A stretch of DNA of 64,000 nucleotides from Naasia sp. SYSU D00057 (GTDB taxonomy: Bacteria > Actinomycetota > Actinomycetes > Actinomycetales > Microbacteriaceae). Every line of letters begins with the position of its first letter. Within the stretch, counting starts at the first letter, position 1. The translations under genes and the position numbers were made by a program. The notes under the pieces are model-generated. The model was not told the DNA's origin. It ran no database searches and saw nothing but the letters and a program-made list of their open reading frames with translations. The stretch covers positions 1 to 64,000 of the forward strand of contig NZ_JAFMSZ010000003.1 in NCBI RefSeq assembly GCF_017916505.1, given 5' to 3'. Positions 44,703 through 55,379 of this stretch are shown piece by piece.

Positions 44703-45344
44703 TCAGTCGGCCGGGGTGTCGACGACGACCTTGGCCGCGCGCAGCGTCACCTCGCCGATCCGGTAGCCGCGCTCGACGACGTCCGCGACGGTCGGCGCGG
44801 TCACCTCCGGGTTCGGCTTCTGGAAGATCGCCTCGTGGTGGGCGGGATCGAAGCTCTCCCCCGCCTCGCCGAACGCGACGAGGCCGATGCGCTCGACGCT
44901 CCCGCGGAGCTTGGACGCGATCGTGGTGAACGGACCGCCCTCCTCGAGGTCGCCGTGCTTCTCGGCCCGGTCGAGGTCGTCGAGCACCGGCAGCAGGAGC
45001 TTCACCACGTCGCTCACGGCGCGGTCGCGCTCGAGCTGGCGGTTGGCCTCCGTGCGGCGGCGGTAGTTCGCGTACTCGGCGGTGACCCGCTTCAGGTCCG
45101 CGAGGTGCTCGTCGACCTGCTCCGTCGGAGCGGTCGCCGCGCCGGCCGTGCCGGCGGAGACGTCCTCGAGGAACGACAGATCTTCGGGCGAGAACGACTG
45201 GTCGCCGCTTCCCCCGGTCGGGGTCTCGACGTCCGGTCCCTCCATCGACATGAACTCGCCGGCCCCGGCGGGGTCGCGCGGCTCACCCGCGCGACCCCCC
45301 GGCTGCTGCTCCGGCTGCTGGTCGTCATCATCCTTGTCAGCCAT
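44703..45344 (-). CDS. grpE: Nucleotide exchange factor GrpE
   Basis: 213 residues. An acidic, flexible N-terminus (about 1-70) is followed by a coiled coil (EHLADLKRVTAEYANYRRRTEANRQLE) and the beta-domain VVDTPAD end with GYRIGEVTLRAAKV. It releases ADP from DnaK. It starts three bases after the dnaK stop. The acidic lead, rich in Pro/Gly/Gln, is longer than in E. coli, as is normal for actinobacteria. Confidence 0.95.
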   Translation of the reverse strand: MADKDDDDQQPEQQPGGRAGEPRDPAGAGEFMSMEGPDVETPTGGSGDQSFSPEDLSFLEDVSAGTAGAATAPTEQVDEHLADLKRVTAEYANYRRRTEANRQLERDRAVSDVVKLLLPVLDDLDRAEKHGDLEEGGPFTTIASKLRGSVERIGLVAFGEAGESFDPAHHEAIFQKPNPEVTAPTVADVVERGYRIGEVTLRAAKVVVDTPAD

Positions 45345-45347
45345 CGA

Positions 45348-47294
<1,947 letters not shown>

Positions 47295-47296
<2 letters not shown>

Positions 47297-47322
47297 TTTA
47301 TTCCCGGCCCTAGGGGTGTCAA
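47295..47322 (-). promoter_or_regulatory. dnaK promoter
   Basis: Minus-strand TTGACA (47317-47322) and TAAACT (47295-47300) spaced by 16 bases form a good primary-sigma promoter. HAIR operator 1 overlaps the downstream box, and operator 2 lies 17 bases upstream of the -35 box. Confidence 0.75.
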
Positions 47323-47338
47323 GTCGGCCCGGGCCAGG

Positions 47339-47359
47339 GTTGAGCCTACGGGACTCAAC
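47339..47359 (-). promoter_or_regulatory. HAIR operator 2 of the dnaK operon (HspR site)
   Basis: GTTGAGC, seven bases, ACTCAAC, symmetrical on both strands. Its centre is 63 bases from that of HAIR 1, about six helical turns, so both may be held by HspR on the same face. The UMF1-type gene on the plus strand starts 99 bases further on. Confidence 0.85.
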
Positions 47360-47445
47360 AGCCGCTCGCGCCCCCCGTTCTGCCCCCGCCCGCGTCCCCC
47401 GGACTGGTGGGGGCACGTTCTTCACCCGCCGTTTCCCGCCGCCGC

Positions 47446-47451
47446 TACGGT
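47446..47451 (+). promoter_or_regulatory. Probable -10 box, leaderless start (UMF1-type MFS)
   Basis: TACGGT, six bases, then the ATG at 47458. Confidence 0.45.
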
Positions 47452-47457
47452 GAGCGC

Positions 47458-48840
47458 ATGAGCACTCCCCCGCCGGACGTCGTCGTCCCGGCCACCGGTC
47501 TCGAGCTGCACGCGGACCGTGCCGTCCCCCGCAGGCAGGTGCTGTCCTGGGCGCTATGGGACTGGGCCGCCCAGCCGTTCAACTCGGTGATCCTCACCTT
47601 CATCTTCACGGCGCTGTACCTCACCACTGACGTGTTCCTGGAGCCCGAGGTCGCCGCGCTCGGCGAGGGCGACCCGGCGTACGAGGCCGGCATCGCGGGC
47701 CTCGCCTCCGGGCTCGGGCTCGCCGGAACGGTGGCGGGCGTGCTCGTCGCCCTGATCGCGCCCGTGCTCGGTCAGCGCAGCGACGGCACGGGCCGGCGCA
47801 AGCGGGCGCTCGCAGTCAACACGGGTCTGCTGGTCCTCTGCATGGCGGCCCTGTTCTTCGTGCAGGGCGCCCCCGCCTACTTCGTGCTCGGTGTCTCGCT
47901 CGTCGCCGTGGGCAGCGTCTTCAACGAGATCGCCGGTGTGCACTACAACGCCATGCTCGTCCAGGTCTCGAACCCCTCCACCGTCGGCCGGGTCAGCGGC
48001 CTCGGCTGGGGCTTCGGCTACCTCGGCGGGATCGTCGCGCTGGTCCTCGTCGTGATCGCCTACGCCGCCGACTGGTTCGGCCTCCCCGAGGACGACGGGC
48101 TGCCGTTCCGCATCGTCGCGGTCGGCTGCGCCCTGTGGACCCTGCTCTTCGCGATCCCCATCTTCCGCAACGTGCCGGAGCTGCCCGCGGCCGAGCGGCA
48201 GGAGCGGGTCGGCTTCTTCCGCAGCTACGTGCTCCTCGCCCGCCACGTCGCGCGGCTCTGGCGGGAGTCGCGGACGACGTTCTGGTTCCTGCTCGCGAGC
48301 GCGGTGTTCCGTGACGGCCTCGCGGGTGTGTTCAGCTACGGGGCCGTCATCGCGGCCGCCGTCTTCGGCTTCGGGTTCCTGCAGGTGGTGGCGTTCGGCA
48401 TCGCGGCCAACCTCGTCGCCGGCGTCTCGACGATCGTCGCGGGGCGCTTCGACGACCGGCTCGGCCCGAAGACGGTCATCGTCGGCAGCCTGGTCGGCCT
48501 CGTGGTCGCGGGCACCGCGGTGTTCGTGCTGCGCGACCTCGGCGACGTCGTGTTCTGGATCGGCGGCCTGCTGCTGTGCCTGTTCGTCGGCCCCGCGCAG
48601 TCGGCGAGCCGCTCGTTCCTCGCCCGCGTCACGCCCGCCGGCCGGGAGGGCGAGGTGTTCGGCCTGTACGCGACGACGGGCCGCGCCGCCTCGTTCCTCT
48701 CCCCCGCGCTCTGGACGCTGCTCATCGCGGTCTCCGGCGTGACCGCGTGGGGCATCCTCGGCATCGTCGCGGTGCTCGCGGTCGGCCTCGTCCTCATGCT
48801 GCTCGTCCGCGTGCCCCGCGAGGCGCGCCCGTCCGCCTGA
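47458..48840 (+). CDS. MFS transporter, UMF1 family (Atg22-like)
   Basis: 460 residues with about twelve membrane segments. VLSWALWDWAAQPFNSVILTFIFTALYL is the family's entry motif, and GQRSDGTGRRKRAL is the loop between segments 2 and 3. Members are related to the vacuolar effluxer Atg22, and bacterial members are poorly studied; movement of amino acids or sugars has been suggested. It is divergent from dnaK; the start is chosen by the TACGGT box. There is a hairpin element after its stop. Confidence 0.85.
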   Translation: MSTPPPDVVVPATGLELHADRAVPRRQVLSWALWDWAAQPFNSVILTFIFTALYLTTDVFLEPEVAALGEGDPAYEAGIAGLASGLGLAGTVAGVLVALIAPVLGQRSDGTGRRKRALAVNTGLLVLCMAALFFVQGAPAYFVLGVSLVAVGSVFNEIAGVHYNAMLVQVSNPSTVGRVSGLGWGFGYLGGIVALVLVVIAYAADWFGLPEDDGLPFRIVAVGCALWTLLFAIPIFRNVPELPAAERQERVGFFRSYVLLARHVARLWRESRTTFWFLLASAVFRDGLAGVFSYGAVIAAAVFGFGFLQVVAFGIAANLVAGVSTIVAGRFDDRLGPKTVIVGSLVGLVVAGTAVFVLRDLGDVVFWIGGLLLCLFVGPAQSASRSFLARVTPAGREGEVFGLYATTGRAASFLSPALWTLLIAVSGVTAWGILGIVAVLAVGLVLMLLVRVPREARPSA

Positions 48841-48857
48841 CCCGTCCCCCACCCCGG

Positions 48858-48916
48858 CCGAGTTGCCACATTCCGCCCTCATCTCGGCCGGATAGGGGCG
48901 GAAACCGGCAATTCGG
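48858..48916. repeat. Dispersed 59-bp hairpin element, copy 2
   Basis: CCGAGTTGCCACATTC (48858-48873) and GAAACCGGCAATTCGG (48901-48916) pair with four mismatches over a 27-base loop that reads CCCTCATCTCGG near its start. Same layout as the copy at 40148. It stands 17 bases after the MFS stop and 37 bases beyond the crtEb stop, between convergent genes. Confidence 0.8.
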
Positions 48917-48952
48917 CAGCAAGGGGACCCAGCCATGGGCGGACGGGTCGGG

Positions 48953-49816
48953 TCAGCGGATGAGCGAGTACCAGATCAGGAGCAGGGTGACCGGGAAGCC
49001 GACGGCGTAGTTGAGCCAGAGGAAGCGCTTCCAGCCCGCGTTCGCGCGCTCGGCGTCCGCGTCCGTCACCCGGAGGAACGGGACGACGTTGAGCGCGTAC
49101 GGCAGCACGAGGATCGCGGCGAGCGGTCCGGGCCAGTCGCTCGGCAACAGCAGCACGGCCGCGAGCAGGTAGGCGGCGAGCGCGAGGACGACCGTCGCGC
49201 GGGCGCCGATCACGGTCGCGACGGAGGCGATGCCGCCCTCCCGGTCGGCGTTCACGTCCTGCACCGCCCCGAACGCGTGGCTCGCGATGCCCCACAGGAA
49301 GAACGCCGCGAGCACGGCGATCAGCGGCGGGGTCGGCTCCGCCCCGGCGAGCGCGAGGCCGTAGACGGCGGGACTCACGAAGTGGGTGCTCGAGGTGAGC
49401 GAGTCGAGGAACGGCCGCTCCTTGAACCGCAGCCTCGGCGCGCTGTAGGCGAGGACGGCCGCGATGCTGATCGCCAGCACGAGCCAGGACAGCGGTCCGC
49501 CGAGCAGCACGAGCGGGACGAGGAACGGCACGTTCGTGAGCACGACCGCCCAGAGCGTCGTGCGGTGCAGCCGGCGGTCGAGCACGGCGCCCTCGACTCC
49601 GCCCTTGCGCGGGTTCCGCAGGTCGGACTCGTAGTCGAACACGTCGTTGATGCCGTACATCGCGAGGTTGTAGGGGATCAGGAAGTAGAGCGTGCCGATG
49701 ACGAAGGCGGCGTCCACGCGGCCCTCGGTGAGCAGGTACGCGGCCGCGAAGGGGTAGGCCGTGTTCACCCAGGACAGCGGCCGCGACGACGTGAGGAGGG
49801 CTCTAGCGGGATTCAC
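48953..49816 (-). CDS. crtEb: Lycopene elongase / UbiA-type prenyltransferase (CrtEb-like)
   Basis: 287 residues with eight or nine membrane segments. The aspartate motif NDVFDYESDLRNPRK (about 57-71) and a second, DVNADREGG, are the Mg-prenyl-diphosphate sites. It would add C5 units to C40 lycopene, giving a C50 carotenoid. GTG start at 49816, overlapping the crtYf end by 14 bases. Last gene of the crt operon, with the same order as in Corynebacterium glutamicum. Confidence 0.9.
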   Translation of the reverse strand: MNPARALLTSSRPLSWVNTAYPFAAAYLLTEGRVDAAFVIGTLYFLIPYNLAMYGINDVFDYESDLRNPRKGGVEGAVLDRRLHRTTLWAVVLTNVPFLVPLVLLGGPLSWLVLAISIAAVLAYSAPRLRFKERPFLDSLTSSTHFVSPAVYGLALAGAEPTPPLIAVLAAFFLWGIASHAFGAVQDVNADREGGIASVATVIGARATVVLALAAYLLAAVLLLPSDWPGPLAAILVLPYALNVVPFLRVTDADAERANAGWKRFLWLNYAVGFPVTLLLIWYSLIR

Positions 49817-50117
49817 GGCGCAGCAGGATCCACAGGGACGGGAGGCCGAGGACGGCGGCGACGGCGTACGCGAAGTCCTCGATGGGGGCGACGCCGATGC
49901 GGATGCCGCTGATGCGCGACTCGTCGTAGCCGACGATGCCCAGGCCGACGAGCACGTTGTCGAACACGGCGGTGAGGAGCAGCACCACGGCGAGTGCGAT
50001 GCCCGCCGCCGTCAGCAGGGGCGCCGGGCGCCGGCTGCGCCGCAGCTTGAGCAGCGCGAACACGAACAGCAGCACGGGCGCGACGAGGAACGCCGCGTTC
50101 AGCGCGAGGTAGGTCAC
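49803..50117 (-). CDS. crtYf: Lycopene cyclase subunit, CrtYf-like (C50 epsilon/beta type)
   Basis: 104 residues with three membrane segments. VAPIEDFAYAVAAVLGLPSLW holds the PxE(D) cyclase motif. It works as a heterodimer with the CrtYe-like protein to cyclise the ends of flavuxanthin-type C50 carotenoids in the membrane. GTG at 50117 overlaps the upstream stop (GTGA). Confidence 0.88.
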   Translation of the reverse strand: MTYLALNAAFLVAPVLLFVFALLKLRRSRRPAPLLTAAGIALAVVLLLTAVFDNVLVGLGIVGYDESRISGIRIGVAPIEDFAYAVAAVLGLPSLWILLRRESR

Positions 50118-50434
50118 GCCCGCCTCCGCTCGAGGAGGATCCGCGCGGCCGCGAACGCGTTCATGGTCACGTAGCAGAGCAGGGCCAGGAAGAAGACCTC
50201 CTCGAGCGGCAGCTCGGGCGCGAGCACGATGCCGGTCAGGAGCGGTGAGCCGCCGCGGAAGAAGATTCCGAGCCCGATGCCCGCGACGTCCCAGGCGAGG
50301 AAGAACAGGATGCCGACCGCGAGCACGATGCCCGCTCGTCGCGCGTCCTTGGCGAAGAAGAGCCGGTACCTGCGGTCGAGCACGACCATGCCGAAGAGGG
50401 AGACGAGGAGCGCGGCCAGGTAGAGGAAGCTCAC
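50114..50434 (-). CDS. crtYe: Lycopene cyclase subunit, CrtYe-like
   Basis: 106 residues with three membrane segments. APELPLEEVFFLALLCYVTMN carries the catalytic PxEE motif of this small-subunit family. GTG at 50434, overlapping the crtI end (GTGA). Both cyclase halves are of normal size, and the split arrangement is typical of high-GC Gram-positive C50 clusters. Confidence 0.88.
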   Translation of the reverse strand: MSFLYLAALLVSLFGMVVLDRRYRLFFAKDARRAGIVLAVGILFFLAWDVAGIGLGIFFRGGSPLLTGIVLAPELPLEEVFFLALLCYVTMNAFAAARILLERRRA

Positions 50435-52005
50435 CGCGTCGCCTCGAGCGGAACCGGCAGCGGCCCGGCGGACACATCGCCGCGGAGCCGCTTGACGACC
50501 AGCTCCGCGCTGATGAGACACATCGGCAGCCCGATGCCGGGAATGGTGGAGCCTCCGGCGTAGAGCAGGCCGTCCACCCGCTTGCTGACGTTGCCGGCTC
50601 GGAAGAACGCACTCTGCATCAGGGTGTGGGCGGGGCCGAGGGCGCTGCCCCGCCAGACGCCCAGCCGGTCCGCGAGATCACCGGGGGCCACCGTGCGACG
50701 CACGACCACGCGCTCGTGCAGGTCCGGGATGCCCGCCCACTCCGCGATCTGGTCGAGCACCGCGTCCCCGAGGCGCTCCACGTGCGCGTCTCCCCCGTGC
50801 CCGATGCCGGGGTCCGCGGGAACGGGCACCAGCACGAAGACGTTCTCGTGGCCCTCGGGGGCGACGCCCGGATCGGTCGCGCTCGGCTTGCAGATGTAGA
50901 GGGATGCCGGATCGGGAATGGACGGGTCGGAGCCGAAGATGGCGTCGAAGTTGGCGCGCCAGTCCTTCGCGAAAAGCAGCGTGTGATGGCCGAGCTGCGG
51001 CAGCTCGCCGCGGATGCCGAGGTGCAGGAGCAGCGCGCCGGGGCCGGGCGTGCGCTTCCGCCACCACGACTCCGGATAGGTGCGCAGCTCGGGCGGCAGC
51101 AGTCGGGTCTCGGCGGCGTGCAGATCGCAGGCCGCCACGACGGTGTCGGCGGCGAAGAACCGCTCGGCACCGTCCGCGTCCCGGTAGCGCACCCCGGTGA
51201 CGACCGACTTCGCGCCACCGATCGACTCGGTCGCGATCTGCGTCACCGGCGACGACGTGCGGATCGTGACGCCCGCCTCCTCGGCGAGGGCCGCGATGGT
51301 GTCGATCACCCGCACGAGCCCGCCCTGCGGGTAGAGGACGCCGTCCTCCAGGTCGAGGTGGCTCATCAGGTGGTACATGCTCGGTGTGGCGAACGGGGAC
51401 GAGCCGAGGAACACGGCCGGGTAGCCGAGCAGCTGGCGCAGCCGCGGATCGGCGAACCGGCGGGCGACGAACGCGTCGAGCGACCGGGTCAGCAGGCCGA
51501 GCAGGCGCCCGAGGGAGCCGCGGACCTCGCCCGCGAACACGGGCCGCAGGTCGGCGAAGGTCGTGTAGAGGAAGCGCTCCTTGGCGAGCTCGTACACCTC
51601 GGCAGCCGAGTCGAGGTACTCCTCGAGCGCCCGGCCGGCGCCCGGCTCGACGCTCTCGAAGAGCGCGACGTTCTCCGCGCGGGTCGCCCCCACGCGCAGC
51701 CTCTCGGCCGTGCCGCCGGGCTGCGGCTCGTAGAGGATGTCGTAGCCGGGGTCGAGACGGACCAGGTCGAGCTGCTCGTCGGCGGTGGTGCCGAGCAGCC
51801 GGTAGAAGTGGTCGAACACCTCGGGCATGAGGTACCAGGACGGGCCCTCGTCGAACCGGAAGCCGTCGAGCTCGAGCAGGCTGGCGCGACCGCCCAGTCG
51901 CTCCCGCGACTCGAAGAGGGTGACGTCGAGACCCTCCCGGGCGAGCAGGGCCGCGGTCGCGAGACCGCTGATCCCTCCCCCGATGACGGCGGCGCGCTCC
52001 CTCAC
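50431..52005 (-). CDS. crtI: Phytoene desaturase CrtI
   Basis: 524 residues. The FAD-binding AAVIGGGISGLATAALLAREG begins at residue 5, and the C-terminal GLLYAGGSTIPGIGLPMCLISAE is the bacterial CrtI signature. It introduces four double bonds into phytoene to give lycopene. GTG start at 52005 overlaps the crtB end (GTGA). Confidence 0.95.
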   Translation of the reverse strand: MRERAAVIGGGISGLATAALLAREGLDVTLFESRERLGGRASLLELDGFRFDEGPSWYLMPEVFDHFYRLLGTTADEQLDLVRLDPGYDILYEPQPGGTAERLRVGATRAENVALFESVEPGAGRALEEYLDSAAEVYELAKERFLYTTFADLRPVFAGEVRGSLGRLLGLLTRSLDAFVARRFADPRLRQLLGYPAVFLGSSPFATPSMYHLMSHLDLEDGVLYPQGGLVRVIDTIAALAEEAGVTIRTSSPVTQIATESIGGAKSVVTGVRYRDADGAERFFAADTVVAACDLHAAETRLLPPELRTYPESWWRKRTPGPGALLLHLGIRGELPQLGHHTLLFAKDWRANFDAIFGSDPSIPDPASLYICKPSATDPGVAPEGHENVFVLVPVPADPGIGHGGDAHVERLGDAVLDQIAEWAGIPDLHERVVVRRTVAPGDLADRLGVWRGSALGPAHTLMQSAFFRAGNVSKRVDGLLYAGGSTIPGIGLPMCLISAELVVKRLRGDVSAGPLPVPLEATR

Positions 52006-52865
52006 GCCCGGGTTCCCCGAGCGCCGGCGACGCCGGCCGCCACGATGCGCAGCTTCACGTGCTGCGGCACGCTCACGCGCTCGGCGGCGATCCGCTCGGC
52101 GGGCGTCTCCCGCAGGCGCCGGGACAGCTCCGCGAACAGGCCGTGCGCGACCGCGACCGCGCGCCGGCTTCCGACCGGCAGGGACGGGAGCACGTCGGCC
52201 GCCTCCGCGAGGTCGCGGTCGAGGTCGTCGAGCAGCCGGTTCTTCACGTCCTCGTCGAACTCCTGCACCCGGACCCCGGGGAAGTAGCTGCGGCCGAGGG
52301 ACCCGAAGTCGGCCGAGAGGTCGCGGAGGAAGTTCACCTTCTGGAAGGCGGCCCCGAGGGCGCGGGCGCCGCGCTCGAGCCGGGGCAGGTCGGCGGGCCT
52401 GCGGCCGTCGAGGAACGCGGCGAGGCACATCAGCCCGACCACCTCGGCGGACCCGTACACGTACTCTGCGAACGACTCCGGCGTGTGCTCGTTCGCGGTG
52501 AGGTCTGCGCGCATCGACGCGAAGAACGGCACGACGAGGTCGTCGCCGAAGCCGGTCCGCCGGGCGGTGCGCGCGAACGCGTGCACGATGAGGTTGCTGC
52601 TGTAGCCGGTGCGGATGGCCCGCAGCACGTCCGCCTCAAGAGCGTCCAGCTGCTCGCCGACGGCCGGGGTCGGCAGCCCCGCGGACGCCGCGACGCCGTC
52701 GACGACCTCGTCCGCGACGCGGACCAGCCCGTAGATGTTCTGGATGTCGGCGCGGTTGCGGCGCGGCAGAAGCCGGGACGCGAGCCCGAACGACGTCGAG
52801 TAGCGGCGGATGACGACGCCGGCCGCCTCCTCGGCGACGCGGCCGTACTGCTCGAGCGGCGTCAT
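52002..52865 (-). CDS. crtB: Phytoene synthase CrtB
   Basis: 287 residues. YSTSFGLASRLLP near 22-34, the first Asp-rich motif ADEVVD (51-56) and the second block NFLRDLSADFGSLGRSYFP are those of head-to-head prenyl synthases. It joins two geranylgeranyl diphosphates to phytoene. The ATG overlaps the crtE stop (ATGA). Confidence 0.95.
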   Translation of the reverse strand: MTPLEQYGRVAEEAAGVVIRRYSTSFGLASRLLPRRNRADIQNIYGLVRVADEVVDGVAASAGLPTPAVGEQLDALEADVLRAIRTGYSSNLIVHAFARTARRTGFGDDLVVPFFASMRADLTANEHTPESFAEYVYGSAEVVGLMCLAAFLDGRRPADLPRLERGARALGAAFQKVNFLRDLSADFGSLGRSYFPGVRVQEFDEDVKNRLLDDLDRDLAEAADVLPSLPVGSRRAVAVAHGLFAELSRRLRETPAERIAAERVSVPQHVKLRIVAAGVAGARGTRA

Positions 52866-53929
52866 CGGATGCGGTCCAGGGCCTGCCGCGCGAGCGGGGC
52901 GAGCTCCTCGGCGACGGGCGCGGGCAGTCGGTCGAGCAGCTGAACGGCCTCCGCCGCCTTGCGCGACGCGAGCCCGCGCGTAAAGACCTCGGCACCGCAG
53001 GCGATGAGCGCTTCTCGAACGCGGTCCGCCTCGCCGGCCGAGAGGTCCGGCTTGCCGAGGAACTGTCGTATGCCGGGCCAGGCATCCGTCGTGGCCGCGA
53101 ACGCGATGGGCACCGTCCGCTTGCCCTCGCGCAGGTCGCCGAGCGTGGTCTTGCCGGTCTCCCGCTCGTCGCCGAAGACGCCGAGGAGATCGTCGGTGGC
53201 CTGGTAGGCGATGCCGAGGTCGCGGCCGAACGCGGCGAGCACCGGCAGGTGCGACTCGTCGGCGCCGGCGAGCACCGCGCCGGCCTGCAGCGGCGTCTCG
53301 AACGTGTAGACGGCGGTCTTCAGCCGCTCCATCTCGACCACCTGCTCCACGGTGGGCATCTCCCTCGAGATGCTGTAGTCGACGTCGATGAGCTCGCCCG
53401 CCGCCGAGGCGAAGACGGCGTCGTCGAGCAGGCGCACGACCCGGTCCTTCGTCGCGGGCGAGATGCCGTCGTAGTCCATCACCCGGTACGCGCCGGTGAG
53501 AGCGAGGTCGCCGGCGATGATCGCGGTCGAGATGCCGCGGTGCTCGGCGGTGGGGATCGGGATGCCGGCGGTCGTCGCGTCGTCGCGGTATCGGCCGGAG
53601 ACGTTGGGAGCTCCGCGCCGGGTGAAGTCGCGGTCGATCACGTCGTCGTGCACGATCAGCGCGGTGTGCAGGAGCTCGAAGGCGGCCCCCACGTGCGCCG
53701 CCGCCTCGCGGTCGTCGCCGCCGAACGCGGTGTAGGCCTGGAGCACGAGCCGCGGCCGCAGCCGCTTGCCGCCGGCCGCACTGCTGCGGAGCGCCGACCA
53801 CAGCTCCTCGTAGGCGGCGCCGATCTCGCGGGCGCGGGACCCGGCTACGCTGAAGAAGCGCTCGAGGACGGCGTCCACGGCGGACAGCCCGCCCGCGATG
53901 ACAGGCGGACTCCCCGATGACGCATCCAC
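52862..53929 (-). CDS. crtE: Geranylgeranyl diphosphate synthase CrtE
   Basis: 355 residues. First Asp-rich motif DDVID (95-99) and second DDLLGVFGD (246-254), with the usual GGKRLRPRL near 53-61. It builds C20 GGPP from IPP for the carotenoid operon. The GTG start at 53929 was preferred over earlier in-frame codons that lie beyond idi's start. CACACT sits six bases upstream as a weak -10 box. It is divergent from idi with only 28 bases between start codons. Confidence 0.92.
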   Translation of the reverse strand: MDASSGSPPVIAGGLSAVDAVLERFFSVAGSRAREIGAAYEELWSALRSSAAGGKRLRPRLVLQAYTAFGGDDREAAAHVGAAFELLHTALIVHDDVIDRDFTRRGAPNVSGRYRDDATTAGIPIPTAEHRGISTAIIAGDLALTGAYRVMDYDGISPATKDRVVRLLDDAVFASAAGELIDVDYSISREMPTVEQVVEMERLKTAVYTFETPLQAGAVLAGADESHLPVLAAFGRDLGIAYQATDDLLGVFGDERETGKTTLGDLREGKRTVPIAFAATTDAWPGIRQFLGKPDLSAGEADRVREALIACGAEVFTRGLASRKAAEAVQLLDRLPAPVAEELAPLARQALDRIR

Positions 53930-53957
53930 GCGGTCAGTGTGACATACGGCGGTGAAG

Positions 53958-54491
53958 ATGAACTCAGGCGAGGAGCTCGTCGTCCTCCTCGACGACGACG
54001 CCCGGCCCATCGGCACCGCCGCGAAGGCGGACGTGCACACCACCGACACGCCCCTCCACCTCGCCTTCTCCTGCCATGTGCGGGACGACGAGGGGCGCAT
54101 CCTCGTCACCCGCCGCGCGCTCGGCAAGCGGGCCTGGCCCGGAGTCTGGACCAACTCGTTCTGCGGTCACCCCGGTCCCGGTGAGGACATCGGCGAGGCC
54201 GTCGTGCGCCGCGCGCGGCAGGAGCTCGGCATCGAGCTGGACGACCTCGAGCTGACACTCCCCGACTTCCGCTACCGCGCGGTCGACGCCTCGGGCATCG
54301 TCGAGTACGAGGTGTGCCCCGTCTATGTGGCGCGGGTCCGCGGCCCGGTCAGCCCGGACCCCGACGAGGTCATGGACTGGCAGTGGGTCGACGAGGACCG
54401 GCTCACCGCAGCGGTCGAGAGTGCCGGATGGGCGTTCAGCCCGTGGCTCGCACTGCAGCTGCCGGCGCTGGCGCAGCTGCGCCGCCACTGA
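53958..54491 (+). CDS. idi: Isopentenyl-diphosphate delta-isomerase, type 1
   Basis: 177 residues of the Nudix-type isomerase that interconverts IPP and DMAPP. Cys69 in SFCGHP and the catalytic Glu in RRARQELGIE and EYEVCPVY are in place; metal ligands are His in the HLAFSCHV region. It supplies precursors for the divergently transcribed crtE operon. Start at the ATG at 53958; a GTG at 53952 in the same frame is an alternative. Its promoter probably lies inside crtE's 5' end. Confidence 0.93.
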   Translation: MNSGEELVVLLDDDARPIGTAAKADVHTTDTPLHLAFSCHVRDDEGRILVTRRALGKRAWPGVWTNSFCGHPGPGEDIGEAVVRRARQELGIELDDLELTLPDFRYRAVDASGIVEYEVCPVYVARVRGPVSPDPDEVMDWQWVDEDRLTAAVESAGWAFSPWLALQLPALAQLRRH

Positions 54492-54529
54492 GCGGCGGGA
54501 TACGAAGCCGCCGCTACTGCTGGGGTGAG

Positions 54530-55135
54530 CTACGCGCCGGTCCGCCCGTCGTCCCGTGCCGAGACGTCGGTGCGGTGGAAGTTGACGTGCGACCGCGACG
54601 CGGTCGGCCCACGCTGACCGTGATACCGCGATCCGTAAGGGCCGGTGCCGTAAGGGTGCTCGGCGGACGAGGTGAGCCGGAAGAAGCACAGCTGCCCGAT
54701 CTTCATGCCCGGCCACAGCTTGATCGGCAGGGTGGCGACGTTGCTGAGCTCCAGGGTGACGTGACCCGAGAAGCCGGGATCGATGAAGCCCGCCGTCGAG
54801 TGGGTGAGCAGCCCCAGCCGGCCGAGCGAGCTCTTGCCCTCGAGCCGCGCGGCGATGTCGTCGGGAAGGGTGACCTGCTCATAGGTCGAGCCGAGCACGA
54901 ACTCACCGGGGTGCAGGATGAACGGCGCCTCCGGCCTCGCCTCGACGAGCCGCGTCAGGTCGGGCTGGTCCTCGGCCGGGTCGATGTAGGGGTACTTGTG
55001 GTTGTCGAACAGCCGGAAGTACCGGTCCAGTCGCACGTCGAAGCTCGACGGCTGGAGGAGCTCGGGATCATGCGGCTCGAGCCCGATGCGGCCCGAGGCG
55101 ATCTCCGAGCGGATGTCACGATCCGAGAGCAGCAC
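54530..55135 (-). CDS. dcd: dCTP deaminase (possibly bifunctional with dUTPase)
   Basis: 201 residues, trimeric-fold family. [31 protein letters not shown] (about 110-140) contains the catalytic Glu and the phosphate-binding loop. It converts dCTP to dUTP on the way to dTTP; actinobacterial members often also split dUTP to dUMP, but that depends on residues I cannot judge by eye. GTG start with TACAGT six bases upstream on the minus strand. Confidence 0.94.
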   Translation of the reverse strand: MLLSDRDIRSEIASGRIGLEPHDPELLQPSSFDVRLDRYFRLFDNHKYPYIDPAEDQPDLTRLVEARPEAPFILHPGEFVLGSTYEQVTLPDDIAARLEGKSSLGRLGLLTHSTAGFIDPGFSGHVTLELSNVATLPIKLWPGMKIGQLCFFRLTSSAEHPYGTGPYGSRYHGQRGPTASRSHVNFHRTDVSARDDGRTGA

Positions 55136-55141
55136 ACCGCC

Positions 55142-55147
55142 ACTGTA
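55142..55147 (-). promoter_or_regulatory. Probable -10 box, leaderless start (dcd)
   Basis: Minus-strand TACAGT, six bases, then the GTG at 55135. Confidence 0.5.
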
Positions 55148-55189
55148 GCGGCTCCCCTAAGATGGACCCGGTCGCCCTCGGCGGCACAC

Positions 55190-55263
55190 GCGGGTGTAGT
55201 TCAATGGCAGAACTCCAGCTTCCCAAGCTGGTAGCGCGGGTTCGATTCCCGTCACCCGCTCCA
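55190..55263 (+). tRNA. tRNA-Gly, anticodon CCC
   Basis: The acceptor arms GCGGGTG (55190-55196) and CACCCGC (55253-55259) pair; discriminator T at 55260, encoded CCA at 55261-55263. The anticodon stem CCAGC/GCTGG encloses loop TTCCCAA, so the anticodon is CCC, reading GGG. The TTCGATT of the T-loop is standard. It is the only tRNA seen in the window. Confidence 0.97.
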
Positions 55264-55290
55264 TCTCCCGCTCCGCGCTCGATCGTCGAA

Positions 55291-55350
55291 CGCGCCCCTG
55301 AGCACCGAAAGCCCCCTGTGCACGGGGTGCGCTCGGTGTTTCGGGGCGCG
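55291..55350. terminator. Imperfect nested hairpin after tRNA-Gly
   Basis: CGCGCCCC (55291-55298) pairs with GGGGCGCG (55343-55350); inside, CACCGA pairs with TCGGTG and CCCC with GGGG around a TGTGCAC tip. It could stop tRNA transcription. No clear T run. Confidence 0.45.
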
Positions 55351-55379
55351 CTCGGTAGCAGGAGTGGGCGAACGCGAAC

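Noticed and set aside
55190-55263. tRNA-Gly as integration site of a mobile element
   Set aside because: No integrase, no repeat of the tRNA 3' end downstream, and ordinary genes on both sides.
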